Of a DNA stretch of 64,000 bases, positions 18,818-27,362 are shown one piece after another. Numbering within the stretch: the stretch's first letter is position 1; each line of letters begins with the position of its first letter. A program made the translations under genes and the position numbers. The DNA is taken from the NCBI RefSeq assembly GCF_007829035.1, contig NZ_VIVQ01000001.1, positions 186,001 through 250,000 on the forward strand, read 5' to 3'. The DNA comes from Rudaeicoccus suwonensis (GTDB lineage: Bacteria > Actinomycetota > Actinomycetes > Actinomycetales > Dermatophilaceae). A model generated the notes under the pieces. That model was given only the letters and a program-made list of their open reading frames with translations, had not been told where the DNA came from and did not search any database.

Positions 18818-18831
18818 GCTGGTATACCAGC
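18818..18831. promoter_or_regulatory. 14-bp perfect palindrome at the GNAT start
   Basis: GCTGGTATACCAGC ends three bases before the ATG at 18835 and contains TATACC six bases before the start, a -10 in leaderless position. It could be an operator overlapping the promoter. Confidence 0.4.
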
Positions 18832-18834
18832 CGT

Positions 18835-19767
18835 ATGACGATGCTGCTGCGGCCTCTTCCCACTGACGAGCTTGCCTCCTGGCGAAGCGCAACGCATGAC
18901 CACTTGGTGAACGTGCAGACGGCAGCGAACACATATGGTCGCGAGGACGCCGAGGCACGTGCCGGCCAACTGCTGGACCAGGCGGTTGTGGACGGTGTCC
19001 TGGCCGCTGCCCACGAGGTCTGGCAGGTCTGCGACGACAACGATGTCGTCGGATCCGTCTGGGTCGCGGCGGTGCATGACGATCCATCCACCGGGCGATT
19101 GATGAGTCTGCGGATCGATCCAGCGGCGGTGCCGCACGTATGGCGCCTGCTGCAGTCTGCCTACGCCGACCGCTGGAAGGCGTTGTCGTTCACGGCGTTT
19201 CGTGGCGACGACGTGATGGCGGCACTGGTTGACACAAGTCATCCGACGCTGATCGCGACTGGCATGCAGTCGCGCGTCGACGACGCGATCGAGGCCGTCG
19301 CCCACGTCGACCTGCGTCCGATGACCCCGCCGCGGTTCCGCGAGTTCATCGAACACAGCGTCGAGCACTACGCCGCCGAGATTCTTGCTGCCGGCGCTTT
19401 TGCAACAGCAGAGTCCGCCCATGCCAATGCCGTCGAATCCTTCGAGCAGCTACTGCCCGGAGGGCTCCAGACACCTGGACAACTGGTGTGGTCGGCATAC
19501 GACGGCGGACACGAGGTCGGGATCCTGTGGGTGGCGCTGAAAGCGGACCGCGGCTTCATCTACGACATCGAGGTGGGCGAGCAATTCCGTCGGCGCGGAT
19601 ATGCCACAGCCATCCTCGCCGCTGGGGCGCGCGAGGTCCGCACCAGCGGGCACGAATATCTCGACCTGAACGTGTGGGGCCCGAACACGGGGGCCAAGAG
19701 TGTGTACGACCGCGCCGGGTACATCACCACCGTCGAGAGCTTCCAGGCCTCTCTCGGAGGTCACTGA
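18835..19767 (+). CDS. GNAT-family N-acetyltransferase
   Basis: A 310-residue protein with a C-terminal GNAT fold (about residues 215-300). The acetyl-CoA loop is EQFRRRGYATAIL and the following LNVWGPNTGAKSVYDRAGY block is the usual fourth motif. The N-terminal half is a second, more diverged GNAT-like region with no clear CoA loop. The acceptor is unknown. There is no Shine-Dalgarno; TATACC six bases upstream suggests a leaderless message. The gene starts 19 bp after the sugar porter and could also be read through. Confidence 0.75.
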   Translation: MTMLLRPLPTDELASWRSATHDHLVNVQTAANTYGREDAEARAGQLLDQAVVDGVLAAAHEVWQVCDDNDVVGSVWVAAVHDDPSTGRLMSLRIDPAAVPHVWRLLQSAYADRWKALSFTAFRGDDVMAALVDTSHPTLIATGMQSRVDDAIEAVAHVDLRPMTPPRFREFIEHSVEHYAAEILAAGAFATAESAHANAVESFEQLLPGGLQTPGQLVWSAYDGGHEVGILWVALKADRGFIYDIEVGEQFRRRGYATAILAAGAREVRTSGHEYLDLNVWGPNTGAKSVYDRAGYITTVESFQASLGGH

Positions 19768-19795
19768 AGATCCGCTGAGATCGAGAAGCGGCAAC

Positions 19796-19812
19796 TATTG
19801 CAGTGTGCAATA
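19796..19812. promoter_or_regulatory. Inverted repeat upstream of the ClC gene
   Basis: Perfect arms TATTGCA and TGCAATA around GTG, 32 bp before the GTG start at 19845. Candidate operator for an unidentified regulator, or part of the promoter. Confidence 0.4.
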
Positions 19813-19844
19813 ATTGAGCCTCCCGAACCTGAGATGGAGGATCA

Positions 19845-21914
19845 GTGATCGCAGCAGAGGCCGAATCCGCGATGCTGCGTGGTTGGACCAGGCGCACCCT
19901 GTCGGGAGTGCGTTCTGCGCCATACCTGCGCAAATGGCTGATCCTGGGCGCGATCATCGGCGTGGTCGCCGGTCTCGGGGCAATCCTGTTCTATTACGGC
20001 CTGACCTGGGGCACGCACTTCCTGCTCACCGATATCGGCGGGTTCAAGCCCGCGTCGACCTCGGGCGAGGGTGGCTACCACGACCACAGCGGGTTCAGTC
20101 GGCCGTGGGCGATTCCGTTGCTGGTCGGCGCCGGCGGGCTCGTCTCCGGCCTGATCGTCTTCACGTGGGCACCGGAGGCGGAGGGGCACGGCACCGATTC
20201 GGCGATCAAGGCCGTGCACAGCGGGCCGAAGTCGGTGCGTCCGCGCGTCATCATCGTCAAACTCGTTGCCAGCATCGTCACGATCGCCAGTGGTGGTTCC
20301 GGTGGCCGCGAGGGCCCGACCGCCCAGATCTCGGCCGGCTTCGGATCGGTGATGGCGCGAGTGCTCAACCTGACACCGAAGGACGCCCGCATCTGCGTCG
20401 CAGCCGGAATCGCCTCCGGCATCGGTGCAATCTTCAAGGCGCCGCTCGGCGGAGCCTTCCTCGGGGTCGAGTTGCTCTATACCGAGGACGTCGAGATCGA
20501 CGCCCTGATCCCGAGTGTGGTGGCGACCGCCGTCGGCTACGGCATCTTCTGCAGCGCGACCGGCGGCTTCACCCCGGTCTTTGGCAACAACCTGCACGTC
20601 AACACCGGACACCCTTGGCAGTTGGTGCTTTTCGCCCTCGTCGGCATTGTTGCTGGTCTCTTCGGCAAGCTCTACACCTGGTCGTTCTATGGGTTGACCG
20701 ACTTCTGGAACCGGATGAAGATGCCGCGTGCGGTGAAACCCGCCATCGCTGGTGTGCTCGTCGGTTTCATCGGCTTGGCCGTCCCCGGTGCGCTCGGCAC
20801 GGGTTACGGTGCCCTGCAGGGTCAGATCATCACCACCGTCTTCTTGACGATGCCGCTCTGGCTGGTGATCGCGTTGCCCTTCGCCAAGATTCTCGCGACC
20901 GGTATGACGATCGGGTCCGGAGGCTCCGGCGGCATCTTCGGGCCGGGGATGGTTATCGGAGGTGCGAGTGGGGCACTGCTGTGGCGAGCGATCCACCCGT
21001 TCGGGGTCGGCGCCAACCTGCAGACATCCTTCGTCATCGTCGGTATGGCGGCGTGCTTCGGTGCGATCGCGCACGCGCAGATTTCGGTGATCCTGATGGT
21101 CGCCGAGATGACCGGCAGCATTGCTGTGCTGCCACCGTCGATGGTCGCAATCGCGTTCTCCTGCTTGGTCGTCGGATCGATGACGATCTACCGCAGCCAG
21201 CTGATGCGACGCTCCGACTCGCCCGCACACCGATTCGGGTTCGGTCTGCCGGCCGACAAGGTGTTGCCGGTGGGCGAGCTGGCGAAGCCACCTCGTGTGG
21301 TGCTCCCCGCGGCCACCACGGCACAGGACGCTCTCGAACAGATGCGCACGGCGCACGTCCCGGGAGCACCGGTTGTCAACGACGGTGGCGAATTCCTCGG
21401 AGCGGTGCAGGTGCGCGATCTGGCGGACGTCGAACCGACCCGTATGTCGGCGCCGGTCGGGCGGATCGCGAACGGTCAGGCGATGACACTGCCCTGGGAC
21501 GCGGGGCTGGATGCGGCGCTGGATGCACTCCCCGGCACCAGCGGTGGGTGGTTGACCGTGCTCGACGACCACTCCAAGGTCACCGGGATCATCTCCGCTG
21601 CCGAGATCGTGCGTGGCTGGCAGCAGACCATGCAGCGGTCGGTGCGCGAGATCGCCGCGGTGGGTCACGAGGGCAAGGTCGTCGATGTGCAGGTCGCGCA
21701 GCACAGCGCCGCCGTCGGCCGACGATTGCGTGAGTTGGGCCTGCCGACGCAGGTGGTGGTGTTGTCGATCATGCGCGGTCGCGGGTTCGTGATCCCTGCC
21801 GCGGACGAGCGCATCGAGGCGGGGGACCGGCTCTCGGTGCTGGCGATGGATGGCGCCAAACATGTCGTGGAGACCGCATTCGGTGAACGGCGCGCGGATT
21901 CGACGACCGGATGA
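19845..21914 (+). CDS. ClC-family chloride channel/antiporter with CBS and RCK-C domains
   Basis: A 689-residue membrane protein. The ClC ion-path motifs are present: GSGGREGPT at 151-159 and GSGGSGGIFGPG near 352-363, with about ten hydrophobic helices to residue 450. The cytoplasmic part has a CBS pair (about 470-590, GAPVVNDGGEFLGAV) and a C-terminal RCK/TrkA-C domain (about 610-680), which usually binds nucleotides and gates transport. It may act as a Cl- channel or Cl-/H+ exchanger; the transport Glu is in GREGP, consistent with exchange. The GTG start is set by GGAGG six bases upstream. The gene ends at a perfect 17-bp hairpin. Confidence 0.9.
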   Translation: MIAAEAESAMLRGWTRRTLSGVRSAPYLRKWLILGAIIGVVAGLGAILFYYGLTWGTHFLLTDIGGFKPASTSGEGGYHDHSGFSRPWAIPLLVGAGGLVSGLIVFTWAPEAEGHGTDSAIKAVHSGPKSVRPRVIIVKLVASIVTIASGGSGGREGPTAQISAGFGSVMARVLNLTPKDARICVAAGIASGIGAIFKAPLGGAFLGVELLYTEDVEIDALIPSVVATAVGYGIFCSATGGFTPVFGNNLHVNTGHPWQLVLFALVGIVAGLFGKLYTWSFYGLTDFWNRMKMPRAVKPAIAGVLVGFIGLAVPGALGTGYGALQGQIITTVFLTMPLWLVIALPFAKILATGMTIGSGGSGGIFGPGMVIGGASGALLWRAIHPFGVGANLQTSFVIVGMAACFGAIAHAQISVILMVAEMTGSIAVLPPSMVAIAFSCLVVGSMTIYRSQLMRRSDSPAHRFGFGLPADKVLPVGELAKPPRVVLPAATTAQDALEQMRTAHVPGAPVVNDGGEFLGAVQVRDLADVEPTRMSAPVGRIANGQAMTLPWDAGLDAALDALPGTSGGWLTVLDDHSKVTGIISAAEIVRGWQQTMQRSVREIAAVGHEGKVVDVQVAQHSAAVGRRLRELGLPTQVVVLSIMRGRGFVIPAADERIEAGDRLSVLAMDGAKHVVETAFGERRADSTTG

Positions 21915-21923
21915 CGTGACTCG

Positions 21924-21969
21924 GACACAACACCGCCCGGTCAGGATTCTGGCCGGGCGGTGTTGTGTC
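21924..21969. terminator. Strong hairpin after the ClC gene
   Basis: Perfect 17-bp arms GACACAACACCGCCCGG and its complement, with a 12-base loop, 10 bp after the stop. Confidence 0.85.
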
Positions 21970-22015
21970 GAGCTGACGTGTGTCGGCAGCTGACCGGTGG
22001 CGGCAGCTGGGCGGC

Positions 22016-22098
22016 GACCGGCGGCGGCTGGCCGGCGACCGGCGGCGGCTGGCCGGCGACCGGCGGCGGCTGGCCGGCGACCGGCGGCGGCTGGCCGA
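22016..22098. repeat. 21-bp tandem repeat, four copies
   Basis: Units beginning GACCGGCGGCGGCTGGCC recur at 22016, 22037, 22058 and 22079, nearly identical, with a diverged unit before. It lies in the non-coding stretch 21970-22339 between the ClC terminator and the SIP gene. No coding frame is supported on either strand. A variable-number locus is likely. Confidence 0.85.
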
Positions 22099-22149
22099 GA
22101 TGACCGTTACTTACGAGTATCGCCGCGCGAAACGGAACGGATCGACATC
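22097..22149. repeat. Interspersed 53-bp element, copy A
   Basis: Runs from GAGATGACC to ATCGACATC and aligns without gaps to 31056-31108 (40 of 53 identical by hand), with TTACTTACG the most conserved core. Copy A has TACT-TACG-AGTA as an imperfect palindrome. Both copies follow a gene-end hairpin and lie in non-coding DNA. Function unknown. Confidence 0.55.
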
Positions 22150-22339
22150 TCGACCACCGGCATGGGACCGGCGAGACAGGTGAGGCCAGCGGGAGGACGT
22201 CCGCACCATGAGGCCCGGCCGCCATCACCGAAGCCGTCAGAGGGGAGCGCGCACTGCGCGGGCTTTCAAGCATGACGGGGACCCATCAGGACTTCCTGAC
22301 CGGGCGGTGCCTGCGTCCGATGGTTCTACGGCATACCGC

Positions 22340-23188
22340 TCAGTCGGACGCCCGGGCGAGAAGCTGTGCCTCGTCGGACTCCATCTGCTGCACGAACTCG
22401 CGCTTGCCGGCCTGCCAGGCGTCCTCGGTCTGGTCGGTGCGCCAGTAGCCGGAGATCGACACCTGGTCGCGCGGCAGGCCGCACTCGACGAACAGGAACC
22501 GGCGCAGGTCCTTCACGAGGGCAGCATTGCCGTGCACGAACGCGCGCACATCGCCTTCGGGCAGCCCGGCGGCGCGCACCGCGGCGGCGAGCGGCTCGCC
22601 ATACGTGCCGCCGTGCTCGTCCCGGTGCACCCAGGTGACGTGGGTATGGGGGCCGGTGCGCAGCGGGACGTGCGTGGTGGAGTCGGCGACCTCGACGAAT
22701 ACCTCCGTGCGGGCATCGAGCGGCAAGGCGTCAAGGGCGGCCGCGATCGCCGGGGCGGCGGCCTCGTCGCCCACGAGCAGGTGCACGTCGGCGGCCGGGT
22801 CCGGAGCCCAGCCACCACCGGGACCGAAGAAGGCGATGGGGTCGCCCGGCTCGGCGGCTGCCGCCCACGGCCCGGCCAGGCCGCTGTCGCCGTGCACCAC
22901 GAAGTCGATCGCGAGCTCGCGCGTCTGCGGGTCGAACGACCGGATCGTGTAGGTGCGGGTGACCGGCCACTGCTCCCGCGGGTGGTCCTCGCGGATCTGC
23001 TCGGGATCGAACGGCCAGGTGTAGTCGGCTCCCTGCGGCGGGAACAGCAGCTTCACGTAATGGTCGGTCTGGGTGAGCTCCGGCAGCGTCGCCAGATCGT
23101 CACCCGTGACGAAGACCCGGATCAGATCGCGCGTGAGTCGCTCACTGCGGAGGACGTGGACATTGCGCGCTACTCGAGTCTTGGCCAT
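22340..23188 (-). CDS. Siderophore-interacting protein (FAD-dependent ferric-siderophore reductase)
   Basis: A 282-residue SIP-family flavoprotein (FAD-binding domain then NAD(P)H-binding domain). TRTYTIRSFD is the FAD-binding RxYTxR motif, near residue 78-87; GPGGGWAPDP and LLVGDEAAAPAI belong to the pyridine-nucleotide half; FVHGNAA and SISGYWR are C-terminal family blocks. These enzymes release iron from imported siderophores by reduction. The start codon lies inside an IdeR-type iron box, so the gene should be derepressed when iron is scarce, and the message is probably leaderless as there is no Shine-Dalgarno. No siderophore transport genes are in the window. Confidence 0.92.
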   Translation of the reverse strand: MAKTRVARNVHVLRSERLTRDLIRVFVTGDDLATLPELTQTDHYVKLLFPPQGADYTWPFDPEQIREDHPREQWPVTRTYTIRSFDPQTRELAIDFVVHGDSGLAGPWAAAAEPGDPIAFFGPGGGWAPDPAADVHLLVGDEAAAPAIAAALDALPLDARTEVFVEVADSTTHVPLRTGPHTHVTWVHRDEHGGTYGEPLAAAVRAAGLPEGDVRAFVHGNAALVKDLRRFLFVECGLPRDQVSISGYWRTDQTEDAWQAGKREFVQQMESDEAQLLARASD

Positions 23189-23206
23189 GAAATAAGGCTA
23201 ACCTCA
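23188..23206 (-). promoter_or_regulatory. DtxR/IdeR iron box over the SIP start
   Basis: On the minus strand TGAGGTTAGCCTTATTTCA matches 14 of 19 positions of the consensus TTAGGTTAGSCTAACCTAA. It overlaps the 3' end of the MT0933-like gene and the SIP start codon. Confidence 0.7.
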
Positions 23207-23440
23207 CTCCTTCTCGGGGCGTTGTTGGGCCAGCTTGTCGACGTTCTTGTGGGCGGCCTCCTGCGCCTTCTCGACCTTGTCTGCGTATTTGCCCGACGTC
23301 TTGTCGTTGAACAGCCCCGCGAGCTTGTCGATCGTGCTCGACACCTTGTCCTGGTTGTCGTGCGCCAGCTGGCCGGCCTTCTCTTTCGCCTGCTTCGCCG
23401 CCTCGGTCGCCTGCCTCTTGATCTGCTCGCTGTCAGCCAT
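23204..23440 (-). CDS. MT0933-family (Rv0909-like) antitoxin
   Basis: A 78-residue, highly charged helical protein with the family core AGLFNDKTSGKYADKVEKAQE near residues 41-61. In Mycobacterium the homologue Rv0909 is the antitoxin of an SRPBCC-type toxin Rv0910. No such partner adjoins here (the downstream gene is SIP), so it is orphaned or has another stress role; solo copies are common in actinobacteria. ATG 23440 has GGAG five bases upstream. The protein is soluble, without signal peptide. Confidence 0.75.
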   Translation of the reverse strand: MADSEQIKRQATEAAKQAKEKAGQLAHDNQDKVSSTIDKLAGLFNDKTSGKYADKVEKAQEAAHKNVDKLAQQRPEKE

Positions 23441-23584
23441 GCTGGGCTCCGTTCATCGGGATGACCTCCACTGCGCACGGGCTCCTGGTCGGCGACCGTG
23501 GGTGGAGTTATGGGTTTCAACGCTACGTCGGCTCGAATGGTTCGTCACGTATGCCGGAGGACTCCGTCAGCTAGATTTCCAGCG

Positions 23585-24412
23585 GTGACCACATCGCTGC
23601 CGCCGGTCGTCCACACGCTCGCGGCGGGGCCGCGCACGGATCTGCAGATCCTTGCACTGCAGGGCTCGACGATCGAGCATCGAGGCGATCACCTGGTGAT
23701 CCGGTCGCCACAGAATCCGGACTTCCACTGGGGCAACTACCTGCACATCACCAGCGGCGACGTCGATGATGCAGCGCGCTGGATCTCGTTGTTCGACAAG
23801 GCTTTTCCCCATGCTGCCCATCGTGCTTTCGGTCTGCCGGCGTTGCCGGCGCGCGACGCGTGGGCGGCATACGGCATGGAGGTGTCGACCGACGACGTGC
23901 TCGCCACCCGTCGTCTGCCGGAGCAGCGCCCGCTGCCTGCAGGATATGCCGTGCGGCAGTTGACGACGTCTGCCGGCTGGGAGGCGCAGGTCGCCGCAGA
24001 GCTGGCCGACAACGCTCGCTCGGGGGAGTTCGACCAGCACGAGCACGAGCGATTCGTGCGCGCTCAGATGGCGTCGCGCCGGGCGCTGTCGGAGTCGGGC
24101 CGTGCAGCCTTTTTCGGAGCCTTCGCCGGCGGCGGAGAACTCGCCGCCGACCTCGGCATCGTCGATCTGGGCGGGACAGCGCGCTATCAGTCGGTGGGGA
24201 CCCGGGAGGCTTTCCGACAGCAGGGCCTTGCCGGGCATCTGCTCGGAGTGGCGGCGCGCTGGGCGCACGAGCGCGGCGCGCGCGAGTGGGTCATCGTCAC
24301 CGGTTCGACGAATCCGGCGGGCCGGCTGTACCGCTCCGTGGGTTTCGACCTCGACGTGCAGATCGTCGCCGCATACCGGAAGCCGCCGATCGCCCCGGGC
24401 CCGAGCGCGTAG
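23585..24412 (+). CDS. GNAT-family N-acetyltransferase
   Basis: A 275-residue protein ending in a GNAT domain (about residues 130-265): VGTREAFRQQGLAGHLLGVAARWAHERG is the acetyl-CoA loop and helix, and STNPAGRLYRSVGFDLD the substrate-side block. The N-terminal 120 residues resemble the first, degenerate domain of tandem GNATs. The GTG at 23585 is favoured because TAGATT lies seven bases before it with no Shine-Dalgarno, as in other leaderless starts here; an in-frame start at 23498 would add a non-family extension. The acceptor is unknown. Confidence 0.75.
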   Translation: MTTSLPPVVHTLAAGPRTDLQILALQGSTIEHRGDHLVIRSPQNPDFHWGNYLHITSGDVDDAARWISLFDKAFPHAAHRAFGLPALPARDAWAAYGMEVSTDDVLATRRLPEQRPLPAGYAVRQLTTSAGWEAQVAAELADNARSGEFDQHEHERFVRAQMASRRALSESGRAAFFGAFAGGGELAADLGIVDLGGTARYQSVGTREAFRQQGLAGHLLGVAARWAHERGAREWVIVTGSTNPAGRLYRSVGFDLDVQIVAAYRKPPIAPGPSA

Positions 24413-24472
24413 TCGGGTGGACCGCTGCAGGCCAAGAGGTCGCGGCCGCCCACGTCACGGGACCGAGAACCA

Positions 24473-24506
24473 CGAAAGCCTCCCACCCGTGGGTGGAAGG
24501 CTTTCG
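24473..24506. terminator. Bidirectional hairpin between GNAT and tRNA-Arg
   Basis: Arms CGAAAGCCT-CCCACCC and GGGTGG-AAGGCTTTCG pair almost fully around GT. It lies 60 bp after the GNAT stop and 20 bp after the tRNA 3' end on the opposite strand. Confidence 0.75.
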
Positions 24507-24526
24507 TATTCTGTCTCAACACAGAG

Positions 24527-24599
24527 TGCACCCGTAGGGATTCGAACCCCAAACCTTCTGATCCGTAGTCAGATGCTCTATCCGTTGAGCTACGGGTGC
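24527..24599 (-). tRNA. tRNA-Arg(ACG)
   Basis: A 73-nt cloverleaf on the minus strand. Acceptor GCACCCG pairs with CGGGTGC plus discriminator A; the D arm is GCTC/GAGC; anticodon stem TCTGA/TCAGA encloses loop CTACGGA with anticodon ACG; the T arm is TGGGG-TTCGAAT-CCCTA. CCA is not encoded. Confidence 0.95.
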
Positions 24600-24675
24600 G
24601 TGCCGCTCGCTTGCGCGGGCAACGACGACATACTTTAGCGGAGCATCGGCGCAGACATGAAATCGACCTTCACGC

Positions 24676-25545
24676 TCACGCTCCGAACGGCGCGACCGGC
24701 ATCCCGCCGACACCAGGGCGGGCGCTGAAAACTGCTCCGGCCAAAGGCTGTTCGCCATCCGGGATGTTCTCGCGAGTGGTCGTGATGAACAGCGTCTGCA
24801 GGTCGTCACCACCGAAGGTGCACGCCGTGACATTGCTGACGCCGGGCACCTCGACAACCTCCGACAGCTTTCCGTCGAGGTAGCGGTGCACACAGCCACC
24901 GCCATACAGCGCAATCCAGACGCCGCCCTCTTGGTCGACCCAGAGGCCGTCCGGATTTCCGGCCACCTCATCGCCGAGGGTGACCCACGGGCGCGGGTCG
25001 GTCAGGCCGCCGTCGGGCGACCAGTCGAACGCCTGGATCATCCGGGTCGGGGTGTCGTTGTAATACGCCGTCCCACCCTCGGGTGACCAGCCGATGCCGT
25101 TGGAGATGGTGACATTCGAGAAGACCTGGGTGGCCATGCCGTCCGTGGTCAGGCGGTACATCGACGCGCCGCCTTCGTGCTGGTCGTAGGCCATCGTGCC
25201 GCAGAAGAAGTTGCCGGCCGGGTCGCAGCCGCCGTCGTTGAAGCGCACTGACTCGTCGCTCCACATCGGTTGCATCGTCTGCAGATCCGACAGGTCATTG
25301 CGTTCCGACAGTGCGAAACCGCGCTCGACGGCGACGATCGCGCCACCCTTGCCGCGCGGCCGCAGCGCCGCGGCCACCTTGCCGACGTGCACCCGCTCGA
25401 CGTTTTCGCCGCGAACGGTCAGCACGTCGCCGTTCATCATGTCGACGTACTTCAACTCGCCAGGGCCCTGCATCGCCCATTCCGGCCACCAGATCGGCCC
25501 TTCGGCGTGGAAGGCGTGCGGTTGTGCGATGGGTTCGGCGCGCAT
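24676..25545 (-). CDS. SMP-30/gluconolactonase-family protein
   Basis: A 289-residue six-bladed beta-propeller of the SMP-30/gluconolactonase/LRE family. Metal-binding residues sit in HAEGPIWW (Glu15), RFNDGGCDPAGNFFCGTM, SNGIGWSPEG and GNPDGLWVDQEGGVW, matching the Glu, Asn and Asp ligands of the family. Typical activity is divalent-metal-dependent hydrolysis of sugar lactones such as gluconolactone. Soluble, no signal peptide. It stands alone between tRNA-Arg and def. Confidence 0.88.
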   Translation of the reverse strand: MRAEPIAQPHAFHAEGPIWWPEWAMQGPGELKYVDMMNGDVLTVRGENVERVHVGKVAAALRPRGKGGAIVAVERGFALSERNDLSDLQTMQPMWSDESVRFNDGGCDPAGNFFCGTMAYDQHEGGASMYRLTTDGMATQVFSNVTISNGIGWSPEGGTAYYNDTPTRMIQAFDWSPDGGLTDPRPWVTLGDEVAGNPDGLWVDQEGGVWIALYGGGCVHRYLDGKLSEVVEVPGVSNVTACTFGGDDLQTLFITTTRENIPDGEQPLAGAVFSARPGVGGMPVAPFGA

Positions 25546-25618
25546 GCCGGTCAGCCTACGAGACGGCAGGTATGCCGCAGCCGACCGTCGCCGTGCGGTG
25601 TCGCGGTCGCTCCGCGGA

Positions 25619-26194
25619 TCAGACCTTCTCGGCTTCCTGGGTCTCTGGATTCCACTTGGTGATGTGCTGCGCCTGCCAGCCGCGCGACTTCATCGCCTCC
25701 CGGGCAGCGGTGCGATAACGCGGGGTGAGTCGCTCGACATACAGCTTGCCGTCCAGATGATCGGTCTCGTGCTGCAGGCACCGTGCCAGGGTGCCGCCGT
25801 GGGCCTCGACGACGACCTCGTTGCCGTCGAGATCGGTGCCGGTGACCCGTGCCCACGACGCGCGAGCGGTCGGGAAGTATTCACCTGGCACGGACAGGCA
25901 GCCCTCGATGCCGCCTTCAGGATCGGGGTCGCCGGGCGGCACGACACCCTTCTCCAGGATCGGGTTGATGACGACGCCGCGCTGTTCGACCTCGGTCTCG
26001 TCGGCGCAGTCGTAGACGAAGATGCGCAGGCGCACTCCGACCTGGTTCGCGGCGAGGCCGGCACCGTTGGCGGCGTCGAGTGTGTCGAACATGTCGGCGA
26101 CGAGCGTGCGAATCTCGGGCGTGATCTCGCGGACCTTCTTGGTCGGCTGATGCAACGCCTTGTGCCCGATGACCGTGATGGGACGGACCGTCAT
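25619..26194 (-). CDS. def: Peptide deformylase
   Basis: A 191-residue deformylase that removes the formyl group from nascent proteins. All three signatures are present: GAGLAANQVG at 44-53, EGCLSVPG with metal ligand Cys99, and QHETDHLDG with His142, Glu143 and His146. ATG 26194 is chosen because AGGAG lies 11 bases upstream; the open frame before it is not conserved. The insert PPGDPDPEGG before motif 2 is modest. Usually essential. Confidence 0.97.
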   Translation of the reverse strand: MTVRPITVIGHKALHQPTKKVREITPEIRTLVADMFDTLDAANGAGLAANQVGVRLRIFVYDCADETEVEQRGVVINPILEKGVVPPGDPDPEGGIEGCLSVPGEYFPTARASWARVTGTDLDGNEVVVEAHGGTLARCLQHETDHLDGKLYVERLTPRYRTAAREAMKSRGWQAQHITKWNPETQEAEKV

Positions 26195-26356
26195 ACGAAA
26201 TTCCACTCCTGCTGTCGACTGCCGCCGGATCGGCGGCCCGCTTCGACCCTGAAGGTTAGTCGTCCGGCGCGGCCGGGCGGGCACTCGCACTACGATGGCG
26301 GCGCCGAGCAGTCATCACAGCAATGATCGAGGTAGTGCGCCATCAGCAGTGACAGT

Positions 26357-27343
26357 GTGCAACGAACGCCCGATCTGCGGTTGCGTGATGCTCTTGACGC
26401 CGAGACGGCCGGAGTCTCCAGTGCCTCATTGGTCGTATCGGTCGATCGGCTGATCGGCCGGTATCGTGCCGGCGGGGCGGCGTCCGCACCGATTCTGGCA
26501 TCCGCGATGGATGTGCTCGCCTATGCCAACTACCGCATGCCTGCGACGCTGGCCGCATGTCGGAATGTGTTGTGGCACAGTGCTTCTCGCATCGGGGAGG
26601 TCACTTCGGTGGTCGACCTCGGTGGCGGCACGGGAGCCATGGCGTGGGCTGCGGCGGAGGAATGGCCGGACGCGTCGGTCACCGTGCTCGACCAGGCGGG
26701 CGAGGCAATGGCGCTGGGTCGTCGGCTGCGGTCGGCAGAGCCCGGCAGCGTGGAGTTCCGCACGTGGCAGGCGGGTTCGCCGGTGCCGGCGGCCGATCTG
26801 GTCACGATCTCGTACGTGCTCTCGGAGTTGCGTGACGCCGACCGCTCATCGATCGTGCTGAGTGCGATCAGGGCGGCAACTCGCGGCGTGGTGATCGTCG
26901 AACCGGGCACGCCAGACGGGCACCGAAGGGTGCTCGCCGCGCGAGCTCTGTTGTTGGAGGCCGGATTACGCGTTGTCACGCCATGCCCGCACCAGCTCGC
27001 GTGCCCGATCGCTGCGCCCGACTGGTGCCACTTCAGCGCACGCGTCGAACGGTCGGCGATGCATCGACGGCTCAAGGGTGGTGATTTGGGACACGAGGAT
27101 GAGAAGTTCTCGTATGTCGTTGCAGTTGTTGACGGTTCGACCGATTTGTATGCCGCAGACGGCTCCCGCGTCATACGTCATCCGATGAAGCGCAAGGGCC
27201 TGGTGGAGTTGCAGTTGTGCAGACCGGACGGCTCCGCGGGCCGTCAGATCGTGACGAAGAAGGCCGGTGTGGCATACCGAACGGCACGCGATGTCCGCTG
27301 GGGCGACGACTGGCCCGCCGACGATCGAGTCAACGGCGGCTGA
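26357..27343 (+). CDS. Rsm22-family small-subunit rRNA methyltransferase-like protein
   Basis: A 328-residue protein of the Rsm22 family. The SAM-binding core VVDLGGGTGAMAWA is near residue 87-100, and the C-terminal family signature CPHQLACP, DWCHFSARVERS, MHRRLKGGDLGHEDEKFSY (about 213-255) includes cysteines proposed to hold an iron-sulphur cluster in mitochondrial homologues. A role in small-subunit assembly is inferred from mitochondrial Rsm22/METTL17; bacterial members are uncharacterised. The GTG start at 26357 is the only upstream one in frame. Rare Ile codon ATA is used at 27173. Confidence 0.88.
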   Translation: MQRTPDLRLRDALDAETAGVSSASLVVSVDRLIGRYRAGGAASAPILASAMDVLAYANYRMPATLAACRNVLWHSASRIGEVTSVVDLGGGTGAMAWAAAEEWPDASVTVLDQAGEAMALGRRLRSAEPGSVEFRTWQAGSPVPAADLVTISYVLSELRDADRSSIVLSAIRAATRGVVIVEPGTPDGHRRVLAARALLLEAGLRVVTPCPHQLACPIAAPDWCHFSARVERSAMHRRLKGGDLGHEDEKFSYVVAVVDGSTDLYAADGSRVIRHPMKRKGLVELQLCRPDGSAGRQIVTKKAGVAYRTARDVRWGDDWPADDRVNGG

Positions 27344-27362
27344 GCCCTGACAGCCGACGCGG

